Source of the DNA: Pedobacter deserti
GTDB taxonomy: Bacteria > Bacteroidota > Bacteroidia > Sphingobacteriales > Sphingobacteriaceae
Direction of reading: 5' to 3'
Length of the DNA: 64,000 nt
Assembly (NCBI RefSeq): GCF_024436415.1
Contig: NZ_JAFMZQ010000001.1
Location: forward strand, 3,224,001 to 3,288,000
Part shown: piece by piece, positions 43,249 to 53,474 of the stretch
How the letters are laid out: each line of letters starts with the position of its first letter
How positions within the stretch are numbered: position 1 is the first letter of the stretch
Made by a program: the position numbers and the translations under genes
The notes under the pieces: generated by a model
Seen by the model: only the letters and a program-made list of their open reading frames with translations
The model's database searches: none
What the model was told of the DNA's origin: nothing

Positions 43249-44424
43249 CTAATATATCGCAATCCTGTGGGTATGTAGCTTGTATGGACTCGCATCGGAT
43301 TTGCCTGCCTCCTGAAAACTGATCACCCTCGACTTCTGCAAAGGCATATGGCAATCAATACAGTTCGTCTTAACCATCGCATTGGAAAGCGTTTTCGCAC
43401 TATGCTCGACCGAGGGATGACAGGACATGCATTTCCTTGAATAAGCCGTCAACCCCGCCTTCTTTGATTCATGTGGACTATGACAGGTGTTGCAGTCGAG
43501 TTTATCGCTAGCGGTAAAACATTTACTCTGCGCCAGCATCTGAACTTGGTTGCCGTGGACATCGGGAGACGCCTGCCCTTGCTGGTTGGCAGCAATCGCA
43601 TAGTAGGATTCTAAGGTATCGCCCGGTTTAAAATTAAAAGTTGTCTTCAATGACTGCATGTCGACACCAGAATGGCAAATTCCGCAGGCGTCAAGCCGTT
43701 GCTTTCGGGTCAATGAACTATAAAGGGTGATATAGTGCGGCTTCTTTTCTTCGCGATCATTCCTGTGGAACTCGACGTGCCTTCCAGCAGGACCGTGGCA
43801 TCTTTCGCAATTAATGCCGTAAACGACGGATCCCGGTTGAAATCGTTCTACTGTTGCAATCCCTTGATGCGTCGCAGGGGCCTGCTCCACGAAACTACTA
43901 TGACATTCGAGGCAACGCTGATCGATAGGACGGCTAAAGTGCACCCGGTCCTTAGGAAAGCCAGGGCTGTTCGCCCAGGCATTTATAGCCCGAAAGTAGG
44001 ACAGCGGTAACTGCAACAGCATCTTGCCTTGCCAAGATCCATAGGTATAGGCATGTTTCCCTGATCCGATGACGACATCGAATCGTCTGGCCATGGCTTC
44101 CTCCCCGTCAAAATATGCTACCTGATACATTCCGCCCGACCGCTTTTCCACCTGTATTTTCAGATGCTTGTGAAACCTGTATATCGAATCCGGCAGCGGT
44201 CCCTCTACCAGGTCTGTGTCTCTTACAGCCCTTGAAGTCCGGGCATGAAAGTCATGCTGATAATCATTGTATATCTTTTGATGACACTGCTTACAACTTT
44301 CGGAGCCGGCAAGCGTATTTTCTGTTGCCTTCAACTCCTTGGGAGCATCTACACACTGGGAAAAAAATATAACAAACGCTGCAATCACCGCAAAGATCAT
44401 GAGCAAGCGCCCTTTACCCTTCAT
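43249..44424 (-). CDS. Seven-heme c-type cytochrome lipoprotein
   Basis: The protein has 391 residues with a signal ending in a lipobox (VIFFSQC). It has seven CxxCH heme sites in order: CKQCH, CLECH, CERCH, CGICH, CNTCH, CMSCH and CIDCH. The sixth is followed by PSVEH and the fifth by SPHES, as in cytochrome c554/NrfB-like families. It should move electrons in the periplasm or at the outer membrane; a nitrogen-oxide reductase role is possible, but no partner is present. It is the last gene of a same-strand run with an outer-membrane barrel 58 bases upstream and cydAB beyond. Confidence 0.9.
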   Translation of the reverse strand: MKGKGRLLMIFAVIAAFVIFFSQCVDAPKELKATENTLAGSESCKQCHQKIYNDYQHDFHARTSRAVRDTDLVEGPLPDSIYRFHKHLKIQVEKRSGGMYQVAYFDGEEAMARRFDVVIGSGKHAYTYGSWQGKMLLQLPLSYFRAINAWANSPGFPKDRVHFSRPIDQRCLECHSSFVEQAPATHQGIATVERFQPGSVVYGINCERCHGPAGRHVEFHRNDREEKKPHYITLYSSLTRKQRLDACGICHSGVDMQSLKTTFNFKPGDTLESYYAIAANQQGQASPDVHGNQVQMLAQSKCFTASDKLDCNTCHSPHESKKAGLTAYSRKCMSCHPSVEHSAKTLSNAMVKTNCIDCHMPLQKSRVISFQEAGKSDASPYKLHTHRIAIY

Positions 44425-44482
44425 AAATATCCTATTAGAACTATGAAGATATTAAAAATCAGATAAAGTGCGCTAGGAGGTT

Positions 44483-47362
44483 TTAAAAAAAGCTGCCGTC
44501 TCCCCTTCGCCGGATCTCTCTTCCACCTCTTCCACCCTGGGCACCACTCCATTTCTGCAAGCGCATGCTTAAGCGTAACATAAAGAAGCGGCTCACCGGG
44601 TTAGACCGGATATCGGTGTAGCCGAAGTCAGTGTTGTTTCGACTGACTACGTTATTCTGATTCAAAATATCGTAAGCCTGGAACGTAATTCTGCCTCGAC
44701 GATTGAATACTTCCTTCTCGAGATATGCATTAACAACGAAAGGATCGTTGTTAATGTTTGATGAAAGTCCACTAATAAAGCGCTTGCTTCCATTGTAACC
44801 CAACAACCAAGTTTCGCTAAAATAAACCCTTCCGTCAAGGTTTAGACCGAGCGTCTTTGTCTCATTGCCGATGAATGCCTGAACTGTATTTCGAGAACTG
44901 CTGTACGTATACGAGACATGCGGATTAATCTCGAACCAGTCAGCCGGGTTAATCCTCGGTCCAAACCGCTGATCAATAGTAAGCTGTCTGTTTATGTTTT
45001 CCAGTCCATTAGAGATTCCTACACCCCTGTTATAATTTACCGATCCATTGAGCTGCAGATTATATCTTCGGTTCGACAGTTGCTTGCTGATGTTATAATT
45101 TCCACCCACGCGGTAAACACCATCCATATTGATAAAACGGGTTTCAATTACACGTACTGGTTTGCCGTTGATTGTGTTATTCGTATCTACCCGGTTTTGA
45201 ACAACAGCATTATCTGTGAATGACAGGTTGGCATTTACGGAATAATTCAATTTAGCATTGGCGATGTAATTATCATACCTCGCTCTAAGACCATGTACAA
45301 ATGTCGCTTTCAGATCGGAGTTACCCAGTACCGGATTTTCCGGATTGGAAACATCTCGAACGGGTTGAATCTGATCGAACGTCGGTTCGGTTGCATTGCC
45401 CGAATAATCGAAACTGATCCTGTGTTGTCTTGACCATAAATACTCCATGCGGGCTATAGGCACAACGTTAAAGCTGGTCCGGTTGGTAGAGGTCCCCAAG
45501 CTTGCCTTTGTGCCCGACAATTGGGCAGGCACACCAGTCACGCCCAGCGAAAAGCGGACTTTAGACGTGTTCTGCATCCCATACCGAAAGTTCACTGATA
45601 AGCGCCCTTGTGTAAAAGAATACTTGTAGATATTACTCAGATCAGCCTGCACCTCCGGGATTCCCGAAGCATTAAGCTCGCTCGTGATAGCCTCGTTATC
45701 ATAACCATTCCGGTTAACTTGCGCATTGAATTCCAACTGGGTATTTCCGCTAAGCGGTTCAGCATAGGTCAGGCTGCCTCGATAATTGTTCCTAAGATTT
45801 TTTCTTGCCACAATACGGTCAATAAGAAGCTGCTGCTGATTAACAGGTAAATAATACAAAGAATCCAGTCTGTCCTGAGTCTGCGCTGTCTCATTGTTAT
45901 TTCTGCTAATCTCGGCCTGTGCAGAAAAGTTTCTTCTTGCTTTAGCAAACAGATGCTGGTAAAATACTGTCAAACCCAATGAGGGTGTGGTATTACTCCG
46001 GCCAGTGCTTCCGGTTTCCAATCTGCTATTGTCCTGGCCGTTCAACTCTCCTGTTATCGATCGCCTGAAATCACTTAATGACGAGGTCGAGGAATAAGAC
46101 AGACGCGGGTTGATCCTCAAAAAGTCGTTTGAATCAAGATTAATTTCCGTCTCGAGCCTCAGTTCGTGGGTTTTATCATCGTCGTCACCGTTGGAGTTAC
46201 TGATTGTGAAAAGGCTTGTATTAGCTGTATCAGATCCAGACCCGCTACGGTTCAGCAAAGACTCCGAAGCATTAATCGAATTCGCGGAAGTCCTTGTGAA
46301 ATCGTAATTCAAGTTATACTCGATCTTTGAGCCGACTTTGTCGCGTATACTGAAAGATGTGCTGCCCATCTTGGTATTACCGCCTATACCGCCAGACGCA
46401 CTTGGGTTATTACCTCTTCGTCCTCTGAAGCCTCCCCCACCGAAACCACCCATATCACCGGCGTTCACATTCACGCCATTCACGGTATTCGTGTAGTTGG
46501 CATTCAGACCAATCTGCTGATTTTGGTTAATCCTCGTGCCGAAGATTCCAGCCTCATACCTATCATTGTTTCCGGCAGCCATATTAACATTGGCCATATT
46601 TCCCACCGACTTATCCGTACGTGTTGTAATATTCAATATCTTCTGCGCATCGCCATCTTTAATACCTGTGCGCGCAGCCTGATCTCCGTAGTCGTCCACA
46701 ATCTGTATCTTATCTACAATTTCTGCCGGCAGATTTTTTATGGCATTAGCGACGTCGCCACCCAAAAACTCCTTACCATTTACTTTTGCTCGGGTAACAC
46801 TCTCACCTTGGTGAACCAACGTCCCGTCATTGCCCACTTCCATACCTTCCATCTTCTTGAGCAACTCATCCACACTGGCATTTTTGCGCACCACGTAATC
46901 GCTTGCTTTATATTCTACAGTATCCGTCTTATAGGTTATAGACGGCGTACCACTAATGACAACCTCCTTCAGCGTGTTCTTTTCCTCGCTAAGAACGATG
47001 GGATCCATCACAATACGTGGCGCAAGGTCATTCTGCTTAAAGCGCATGGGTGGGGTGGCGCGAAAACCTATGCTCTGTACAACAAGCGTGTAGGTGGCCG
47101 ACTTAACATTTTTAAAAATGAAAATACCGTCGCTGTTGGTGCTTGTTTTCAAAGTATCTTTCTCCGAAGTCAGGCTCACCGTGGCACCAATAACGCCAAG
47201 ATCTGTACTGTCTTTTACAATACCGCTGATCTCCCGGAAAGGCAAGGGCGGAGGTGGGTCCGAAGGCTTTCCGGCAGGGACCTGAGCAAATAGACTGGAT
47301 GAACTAAGCCCTATAAGAAGCAGTGCCATCACCGTTCTCACAGTCTGAAAAAAATGATTCAT
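44483..47362 (-). CDS. Outer-membrane beta-barrel protein (TonB-receptor-like, OMP_b-brl_3 type)
   Basis: The protein has 959 residues with a signal peptide (MNHFFQTVRTVMALLLIGLS). It has a carboxypeptidase-regulatory-like domain (about 45-125, EISGIVKDSTDLGVIGATVS), a plug-like domain (ASVDELLKKMEGMEVGNDGT, IVDKIQIVDDYGDQAA), and a long barrel ending in FMLRLSMRLQKW. Two Gly/Arg-rich stretches stand out: GGFGGGGFRGRRG near residue 305 and GGRGGREIRRRG at the very end. Proteins of this type occur with a small secreted partner in many Bacteroidota; cargo is unknown. A SusD is absent. Confidence 0.88.
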   Translation of the reverse strand: MNHFFQTVRTVMALLLIGLSSSSLFAQVPAGKPSDPPPPLPFREISGIVKDSTDLGVIGATVSLTSEKDTLKTSTNSDGIFIFKNVKSATYTLVVQSIGFRATPPMRFKQNDLAPRIVMDPIVLSEEKNTLKEVVISGTPSITYKTDTVEYKASDYVVRKNASVDELLKKMEGMEVGNDGTLVHQGESVTRAKVNGKEFLGGDVANAIKNLPAEIVDKIQIVDDYGDQAARTGIKDGDAQKILNITTRTDKSVGNMANVNMAAGNNDRYEAGIFGTRINQNQQIGLNANYTNTVNGVNVNAGDMGGFGGGGFRGRRGNNPSASGGIGGNTKMGSTSFSIRDKVGSKIEYNLNYDFTRTSANSINASESLLNRSGSGSDTANTSLFTISNSNGDDDDKTHELRLETEINLDSNDFLRINPRLSYSSTSSLSDFRRSITGELNGQDNSRLETGSTGRSNTTPSLGLTVFYQHLFAKARRNFSAQAEISRNNNETAQTQDRLDSLYYLPVNQQQLLIDRIVARKNLRNNYRGSLTYAEPLSGNTQLEFNAQVNRNGYDNEAITSELNASGIPEVQADLSNIYKYSFTQGRLSVNFRYGMQNTSKVRFSLGVTGVPAQLSGTKASLGTSTNRTSFNVVPIARMEYLWSRQHRISFDYSGNATEPTFDQIQPVRDVSNPENPVLGNSDLKATFVHGLRARYDNYIANAKLNYSVNANLSFTDNAVVQNRVDTNNTINGKPVRVIETRFINMDGVYRVGGNYNISKQLSNRRYNLQLNGSVNYNRGVGISNGLENINRQLTIDQRFGPRINPADWFEINPHVSYTYSSSRNTVQAFIGNETKTLGLNLDGRVYFSETWLLGYNGSKRFISGLSSNINNDPFVVNAYLEKEVFNRRGRITFQAYDILNQNNVVSRNNTDFGYTDIRSNPVSRFFMLRLSMRLQKWSGAQGGRGGREIRRRGDGSFF

Positions 47363-47406
47363 TTGTGTGTATGATTAAATATTATTTGGTGTGCGCGTAT
47401 ACAGAG

Positions 47407-48276
47407 TTATTTCTGAAGCAAAGTATATTTTCCCCAAAAATCTGTTGGACTTGTAAACTCTTGAAAATCAAAGCCGCCCCCTCTCGGACCACCAAAACCA
47501 CCCCCACCTCTCGGGCTTCCCATCACTACCACATTACCGCGTCCACCACCGCCGCCACCAGGACCATCAAATCCCGCGAGTTGTAAACCGTTTACTTTAA
47601 TATTATAGACGAACTCCTTTGTGTTTCCGGCAGACATTCCGAGCTCTTCCAAAGGAATTGCGGCTTCATAGAAAAACACATTCTCCTTATCAATAGAAGC
47701 AAAAGCCTTTATTCCCTCTGCGTTATAAATAGACAGCAACGTGTCTGTCGTTTTTTTAAATCCACTTAATTTAATCTCTTTCGCCTGAGCCAATTGCGTA
47801 CGCTGCATGGCGGCCATCATAGAATCCCGTTCTTTCTGCGACGGCATTGCGCCGCCACCCATCCCCATAGCCGCGCCCATTCTTCTCATGCCGGCTCCTC
47901 CCGGTCCTCTCATATTACTACGGTTAATCAGGGGATATGTCAGGCTGATGCTTTCCTTCTCTTTTTTCTTACCGTCGGGATTCACTGAAAAAGTAATGCC
48001 ACCCGCAAGAATTTTGTTATTATTCATGGCGTCGGTCGACTTGACAATAAGATACAGATTTTTGTCATCATTACTGATGATATAGGAAAGCGTAGTGCGC
48101 TTATTAACGGTAAAATCCGCGTCCTTCCATTCGAAATTTTTACCGTCTATTTTCATAGCCGGAGGAGCTACGATACCCACTTCCTGTAATTCCGTAACTT
48201 TCTGAGCTGTGGCCATAGCCGCGCTGAATGCTATTAATACAATGGCCGCTAGTGTGCCGAAAAATCCGTTTTTCAT
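47407..48276 (-). CDS. Secreted DOMON/CBM9-like protein with Met- and Gly-rich tracts
   Basis: The protein has 289 residues with a signal peptide (MKNGFFGTLAAIVLIAFSAA). The part MKIDGKNFEWKDADF, LSYIISNDDKNLYLIVKS and AGGITFSVNPDGKKK, with the later YEAAIPLEELG, looks like the beta-sandwich shared by DOMON and CBM9-like domains, which bind heme or sugar; this is my reading from pattern. A Met-rich loop (GMRRMGAAMGMGGGAM) and a Gly/Arg-rich region (GGGGFGGPRGGGFDF) interrupt it. The outer-membrane barrel gene follows 44 bases downstream, so the two are surely co-transcribed. Confidence 0.75.
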   Translation of the reverse strand: MKNGFFGTLAAIVLIAFSAAMATAQKVTELQEVGIVAPPAMKIDGKNFEWKDADFTVNKRTTLSYIISNDDKNLYLIVKSTDAMNNNKILAGGITFSVNPDGKKKEKESISLTYPLINRSNMRGPGGAGMRRMGAAMGMGGGAMPSQKERDSMMAAMQRTQLAQAKEIKLSGFKKTTDTLLSIYNAEGIKAFASIDKENVFFYEAAIPLEELGMSAGNTKEFVYNIKVNGLQLAGFDGPGGGGGGRGNVVVMGSPRGGGGFGGPRGGGFDFQEFTSPTDFWGKYTLLQK

Positions 48277-48393
48277 ACTGAGAAATATCTGTTCTGTGTT
48301 TTTTCTGAAGTATGACTAGGCTCGTAGAGCTTGGTTTAATTGCTTGTTGTCACGATTTTGTTAAAATCGCTGAAGAAGATAATAACCAATCAT

Positions 48394-49413
48394 TTAAGAT
48401 TCACCTTGCGCTTTAGCCTTCACCTGAAAGATGTAAATAAGATATGCCAAGGCAGGCAAAATGAATACACTCCCAGCAAGCAGGGCATAAGCCAGAGACG
48501 ATATTGTCTTCGCCTGGCCCTGATGTACCAGCAGCGATAAATTCGGACCATTTTTAATCAGCACAATATCAGGAAAGTGCGTATAAGTAGCTGCAAAAAG
48601 GATCATCGTGACTTGAAAGCCGGCGAGCAACCTAAGCAATACGGGCCGGTTGCGGCCAAGAAAATAAAACATTACCACAAGCGAAATACTTGCTGATACA
48701 ATTGCCGCCACACCCGGGAAATCACCGAAAATCCAGGTGAGCAGTGGAATACCTTCGTAATAAGCAGCAGCAAACACAAACAAGCCACTGAACATGACCA
48801 TAAAGATCGTTTGCTTTGCTTTCCTGACGAAGTAGTTCCGGTCTTCATCCCGAACAGTCTGCCCGATGATGAAAATCGCTGCCAGGAAACCGCAGATGCA
48901 AACTGTAAACATCCCCACGGAAACAGAAAACCAGTTGAGCCAACTGAAGACATACGCTGATAAAAAATCGCCCGCCTGCGCATCGATCTGCCCCGATACT
49001 GCGCTCCCCGCAATAATACCAAGGAAGAAGGGTGTAACTAAACTGGAATATACAAAGATCGGGGTATATATTTTCTGCATATCGTCGCGGACGGCGTCAT
49101 AATTCCGGTATACAAAGGCTGTTCCCCGAGCTACAATACCGAGCAGCATGCACACAAGCGGAATATGCAGGTATACCGACACAGTGGTATAAATTCGGGG
49201 GAAACCTACGAAAAGGATCACTATAGCAATGATCAGCCACATATGGTTAGCTTCCCAAATGGGGCCAATGGCTTTATACATCGTCTTACGCGTTCGCTCC
49301 TTGTTTTTGGCTGATGTAAACAGTTCAATAATACCTGCCCCAAAATCTGCTCCGCCTAACAGAATGTATAACAAGATAGACAGCCACAAGAAAACAATTA
49401 CAATGTATAGCAT
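48394..49413 (-). CDS. cydB: Cytochrome bd-type quinol oxidase subunit II
   Basis: The protein has 339 residues with eight or more membrane helices. It begins with the typical subunit II sequence VFLWLSILLYILLGGADFGA, then WEANHMWLIIAIVILFVGFP (quinol oxidase core), RGTAFVYRNYD and FPDIVLIKNGPNLSL near the C-terminus. With CydA it oxidises quinol and reduces O2 with high affinity. Its ATG overlaps the cydA stop codon (TGATG), so translation is coupled. A cydX-like small gene was not seen. Confidence 0.96.
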   Translation of the reverse strand: MLYIVIVFLWLSILLYILLGGADFGAGIIELFTSAKNKERTRKTMYKAIGPIWEANHMWLIIAIVILFVGFPRIYTTVSVYLHIPLVCMLLGIVARGTAFVYRNYDAVRDDMQKIYTPIFVYSSLVTPFFLGIIAGSAVSGQIDAQAGDFLSAYVFSWLNWFSVSVGMFTVCICGFLAAIFIIGQTVRDEDRNYFVRKAKQTIFMVMFSGLFVFAAAYYEGIPLLTWIFGDFPGVAAIVSASISLVVMFYFLGRNRPVLLRLLAGFQVTMILFAATYTHFPDIVLIKNGPNLSLLVHQGQAKTISSLAYALLAGSVFILPALAYLIYIFQVKAKAQGES

Positions 49414-50738
49414 CAGTCGTTCGCTTTTAAAGATGAATCATACAATTTACCAACCATTGATATCTGCCGGTACAGCAACATAGCCACTACCACCGACAGC
49501 GACACATAAATGGCGGTAAACAGATAAAAGGAGTAAGCAATGCCAGGCATTGGTGTCACCGCATCAGCCGTACGCATTATGCCTTGAATAATCCAGGGCT
49601 GTCTACCCACTTCCGTTACTGTCCAGCCCGCTTCCACAGCGATGAATCCAAGCGGTGTAGCCGCCACAAACAGTTTTAGCAGCCATCGGCTTTCGAGCCA
49701 AAGCTTTTTCTTCCAGAGCGCCGCAAAGAATAGCATTGAAATCAACACAAGTAACATTCCGAGGCCAACCATTACCTGAAATGCGTAATGCGTTACTGCC
49801 ACAGGAGGCTGATCCTCCACCGGAATCTGATCAAGTCCTTTCACCTCACCATTGAAATCACCAGTAGTCATAAAGCTGAGTAAGTTTGGTATCTTTACGG
49901 CATATTTTACGGTTTTGGTTGCCGTGTCGGGTATGCCGCCAATAATTAGCCCTGCACCCTTTTCTGTATGAAAGTGTGCCTCCATCGCAGCCAGCTTTGC
50001 AGGTTGCCGCTCTGCCACATCCTTTGCTGAAATATCTCCGCTCAAAGGCTGCAGACAAGCCGCCACAGCGCCAAAGACCGCGGCAATCTTAAAGGCCTTT
50101 GCATGGAACTCCACGTTCCGGCGGCGCAGAATCATCAGCGCATGCACACCAGCCACGGCAAAGCCGGTAGCCACGAACGCCGCTATACACATATGCAGAG
50201 CCTGAGAAAACCAGGCATCGTTGAACATTGCCGCGATAGGGTCTATATTAAGGTATTGTCCGTCAATAAAATCAAATCCGGCCGGACTGTTCATCCAGGA
50301 GTTGGCTGCCACAACCAGAATACCTGAAGCCAAACCGCTGATACCGACAATGACCCCTGTAAACCAATGGAACCAGGGATGCAGCTTTCCCCAACCGTAC
50401 AGATAGAAGCCAAGTGCAATTGCTTCGATAAAAAAGGCCGTGCCTTCCAGTGAGAAGGGCATCCCAAAAATAGGGCCTGCATGTTCCATAAAAGTGGGCC
50501 AGAGCAAACCAAGTTCAAAAGAAAGCACCGTACCCGACACAGCACCTGTAGCAAAAAAAATAGCAACACCCTTACTCCATGCCTTCGTTACATCTCTGAA
50601 TACCAACTTTTTCGTCTTGAGCCAATAAAAATGGGCTACCGACATAAAGAACGGCATAACCATTCCTATACAAGCAAAAACAATGTGGAAGCCCAGCGAA
50701 AAGGCCATCTGGAGACGTGCGGCAAGAAGATCATCCAT
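49413..50738 (-). CDS. cydA: Cytochrome bd-type quinol oxidase subunit I
   Basis: The protein has 441 residues. Heme ligands His18 (GFHIVFA) and His182 (ALHMCIAAF) are present, as are Glu98 and Glu105 in SLEGTAFFIEA and the C-terminal GRQPWIIQG. The length and short Q-loop region resemble the cyanide-insensitive (CIO) subgroup rather than the long Q-loop of Escherichia coli CydA; this is an inference from length. It is an inner-membrane terminal oxidase used at low oxygen or under stress. cydB overlaps by one base. Confidence 0.96.
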   Translation of the reverse strand: MDDLLAARLQMAFSLGFHIVFACIGMVMPFFMSVAHFYWLKTKKLVFRDVTKAWSKGVAIFFATGAVSGTVLSFELGLLWPTFMEHAGPIFGMPFSLEGTAFFIEAIALGFYLYGWGKLHPWFHWFTGVIVGISGLASGILVVAANSWMNSPAGFDFIDGQYLNIDPIAAMFNDAWFSQALHMCIAAFVATGFAVAGVHALMILRRRNVEFHAKAFKIAAVFGAVAACLQPLSGDISAKDVAERQPAKLAAMEAHFHTEKGAGLIIGGIPDTATKTVKYAVKIPNLLSFMTTGDFNGEVKGLDQIPVEDQPPVAVTHYAFQVMVGLGMLLVLISMLFFAALWKKKLWLESRWLLKLFVAATPLGFIAVEAGWTVTEVGRQPWIIQGIMRTADAVTPMPGIAYSFYLFTAIYVSLSVVVAMLLYRQISMVGKLYDSSLKAND

Positions 50739-50805
50739 GCGGGAAAAGATTGATTTCCAAAACTCGTTAAAAAGCTATGCAAATCAAAATATTGGGCCTG
50801 AAGGA

Positions 50806-53390
50806 TCAGTCCTTTCTCAGTAATTTTTCCGCTTTAAAAACATGATCTGCCGCCTGAAGGATCTTGGCCTTCAACTTCGGATTGTAATCAGGGTTTTCGT
50901 CAAGAAAACTGCGCACCGTGTCTGCGGCTTCGGCATGCTGATAATAAGAAAATATTGCCTGCAGCCAATTCTGCGGGAAGAATATGTCGCCCGTTGTTTG
51001 AATCTCCACCAGCATCTCCAGGCTCTTTCTCAGATATTTCGCAGAGGTTTGCTGCCTTAGCGGATGATGCAAATAGTAAAGTGCAGCCACGACATTAGCT
51101 TCCTTACCACGGTTGGCGCGCTGCTGCAGACTCTCGAAAAACGCGTCACGCTCGGCCACCGATGCCGATACGGCCGGCATTATAAATTCGAAGCGTGTAC
51201 GGCGGTCCGGATTGCTGATGCGGGCCAATTGCTTTTTCAGCAGATCCTTGTCGGCATCGCCTCTTAACGCAAGCGAAAACGCAAGGGTTGTATAGTCGTC
51301 TTCAGTAAGCTTTAAGCCATCGGGCGGCGCTTGGGTATGCCATATCCGGTACAAGCGATCCCTGGCCTCCGCGGAGGCGAAAATATCCTGATAGCTCTTG
51401 AATAGAAGCTTTTTATGATTAGCCTGTCCATGCTCGCTTAATGCAAGCCACAGCGTACGTTCCAAAGAAGCCGATGCTGCAACTCTGTCGGCCGCACTTA
51501 AAAATTCCCAATATATCGTGCCAATATAGCCCGTGATGAGCTTTAAATTCAGCTCTTCAGTTTCCTTTTGCAAACCCTTCATGAGCAAGTCCAGCAATGC
51601 TACCGGTGAAATAAACCTCCCAGTCAGCATGTTCTCATACAGGGTTATGTAAGCAGAGGCCCGGTTTAGCGGCTTTTCGATAGCATATATGCGGTCAAAC
51701 ATTTCCTTATCGACCGGCCACAAACCGTAGCCCTGTCCGGACGAGTTGAAGAGTACAAATAAGGGTTTATCCAGCCCTTTTGCCTGTGGAAGTTGAACCG
51801 TTTCTGCGTTTAGGTTTACGCTAAATTCTTCTGTCCTGCCCGGATAGAAAAACTTGACCTCCACCCACTGCGGCCATAAACGATGACTACCGTACTCCGG
51901 ATGCTGCGTGATGGTGAATGCAGATATTTTACCACGCTCCTCTTCTACTTTATAGTCGACCACCGGCCGCCCCACATCGTTCACCCAGACCTTGTTCCAT
52001 GCTTGCAGGTCCTCATCAGTATACTTATCCAGGATACTAATCAGCTCGGGCCAGGAAGCGTTGCCATTCGCAAATTTCTTCAGGTATTCCTGTACACCCC
52101 GCTGGAACTTCTCCTCCCCCATCAATCTTTCCAGTTGCCGCATCATCACAGGTGCTTTGTGATAGATGATATTGCCGTAAAGTGTTCCTGCATCCTTCAG
52201 ATTATCCAGGTCCTGCCTGATCGGGTTAGAACCTGAGGTGCGGTCCACCCCGATGCTGCCGGAAAATGATCAAGCAAAAACTTAAGATCAAACAAATCCT
52301 TACCGGTCTCGGCTTCCATGCTCTTGTCGGCAATAAAATTGGCAAACACCTCCTTCATCCATACGTCGGTAAACCAGTTCATTGTTACCAGGTCGCCGAA
52401 CCACATGTGCGCAGTTTCATGTGCTATTACGTGACTTCTTGCGTTCAACTGATCTTTTGTAGCTCCCGAATCCAGGAAAAAAGCAGAAGCCTTGTATTGT
52501 ATCGCACCTGGGTGCTCCATTCCGCCAAACTGAAAATCAGGAATAGCCACAAACCCGAACTTTTGGAAGGGATACGGTATGCCTGTCCACTCCTCCATAT
52601 AGCGAAGCGAAGCTGCATGAAGATCAAATACAGACCTGATGCTGGTTTTCAGTTTACCCGTGTCAGTTTCCCGGTACAGAAAGTCGGAAACATACTTGGG
52701 GTTGTTACCCTCTGCCAGTCGCTCCGAGGCGCGAAAAAATTTACCTGCCGCAAAAGCAAAAAGGTATGTGCTCAATGTATCAGAGGTCGCATAGCGGTAA
52801 GTCTTGCGATCGCCGGTCTGCACAGAATCCTGAAGGGCAGCATTGGCAATTGCGGTCCAGTCGTACGGCAACATCAGCGTGAGTGTATAGGTAGCTTTCA
52901 GATCCGGCTGGTCGAAACAAGGAAAAACGGTTCTGGCCCGGTCCGGCACAAATAAAGTATATAAATAGTCGGCATTCCTGTTCAGCGCACCATTACCAGC
53001 CTCAAAACTTATCTCTATCCTGTTCGAACCCTTGGTTAAATGCTCGGGGGCAATAATGATGTGTTCATCACGATAATCTATAGCTGTTGTCTTGCCATTT
53101 ACGGCAAGCGACTTAAGCTTGGCCGGGTCCTCCTTAAAATCGATCTGCAAAGGATGTGTGACATCAGACATTTGAAAGGTGATGACTTCCCTGGCTGCTA
53201 TACCAGCCTGCTTATCTCCAGGAATATCCAGTTCGAGATTGTAATTGGTGCCTTTTATGATTGCTTTTCTGTACTCGGCCAGCCTTCTTGATACGCCCGG
53301 CTCCAAATTTGGTGCGGCGGTATACTTAAATGCAGAACAAGACAAACAAAAGAGACAGACAGAGGCAAGCCAAATGCGATAATTAACCAT
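50806..53390 (-). pseudogene. M1 family metallo-aminopeptidase lipoprotein, split by a frameshift
   Basis: Two overlapping frames give one protein. The first (53390 to about 52250) has a lipoprotein-type signal (MVNYRIWLASVCLFCLSCSA), the propeptide-like N-domain and the zinc motif HETAH (52407-52421) with the downstream Glu in MKEVFANF. The second (from about 52250 to 50806) continues VDRTSGSNPIRQDLDNLKDA and the Tyr-bearing YGNIIYHKAPVMMRQLE and the C-terminal domain. They join if a run of four C (52248-52251) were five, giving exactly 862 codons. It is either a sequencing error or a recent mutation. Cleavage of N-terminal residues from peptides is expected. Confidence 0.85.
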
Positions 53391-53474
53391 GCGGGCTAAA
53401 TTAATCAAAATATAATGACCATATAATCCGCTTTAGCATTAATTTAGCACAACAAAATTTAACAGTAATAAGAT

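Noticed and set aside
46523..47293. 256-codon open frame on the plus strand
   Set aside because: Antisense shadow of the outer-membrane barrel gene, with no homology signal.
47460..47580. Short tandem repeat or CRISPR-like tract
   Set aside because: It is the codon-level repetition of a Gly/Arg-rich protein segment; there are no regular spacers.
52266..52955. 229-codon open frame on the plus strand
   Set aside because: Antisense to the M1 aminopeptidase, which has a clear zinc motif here.
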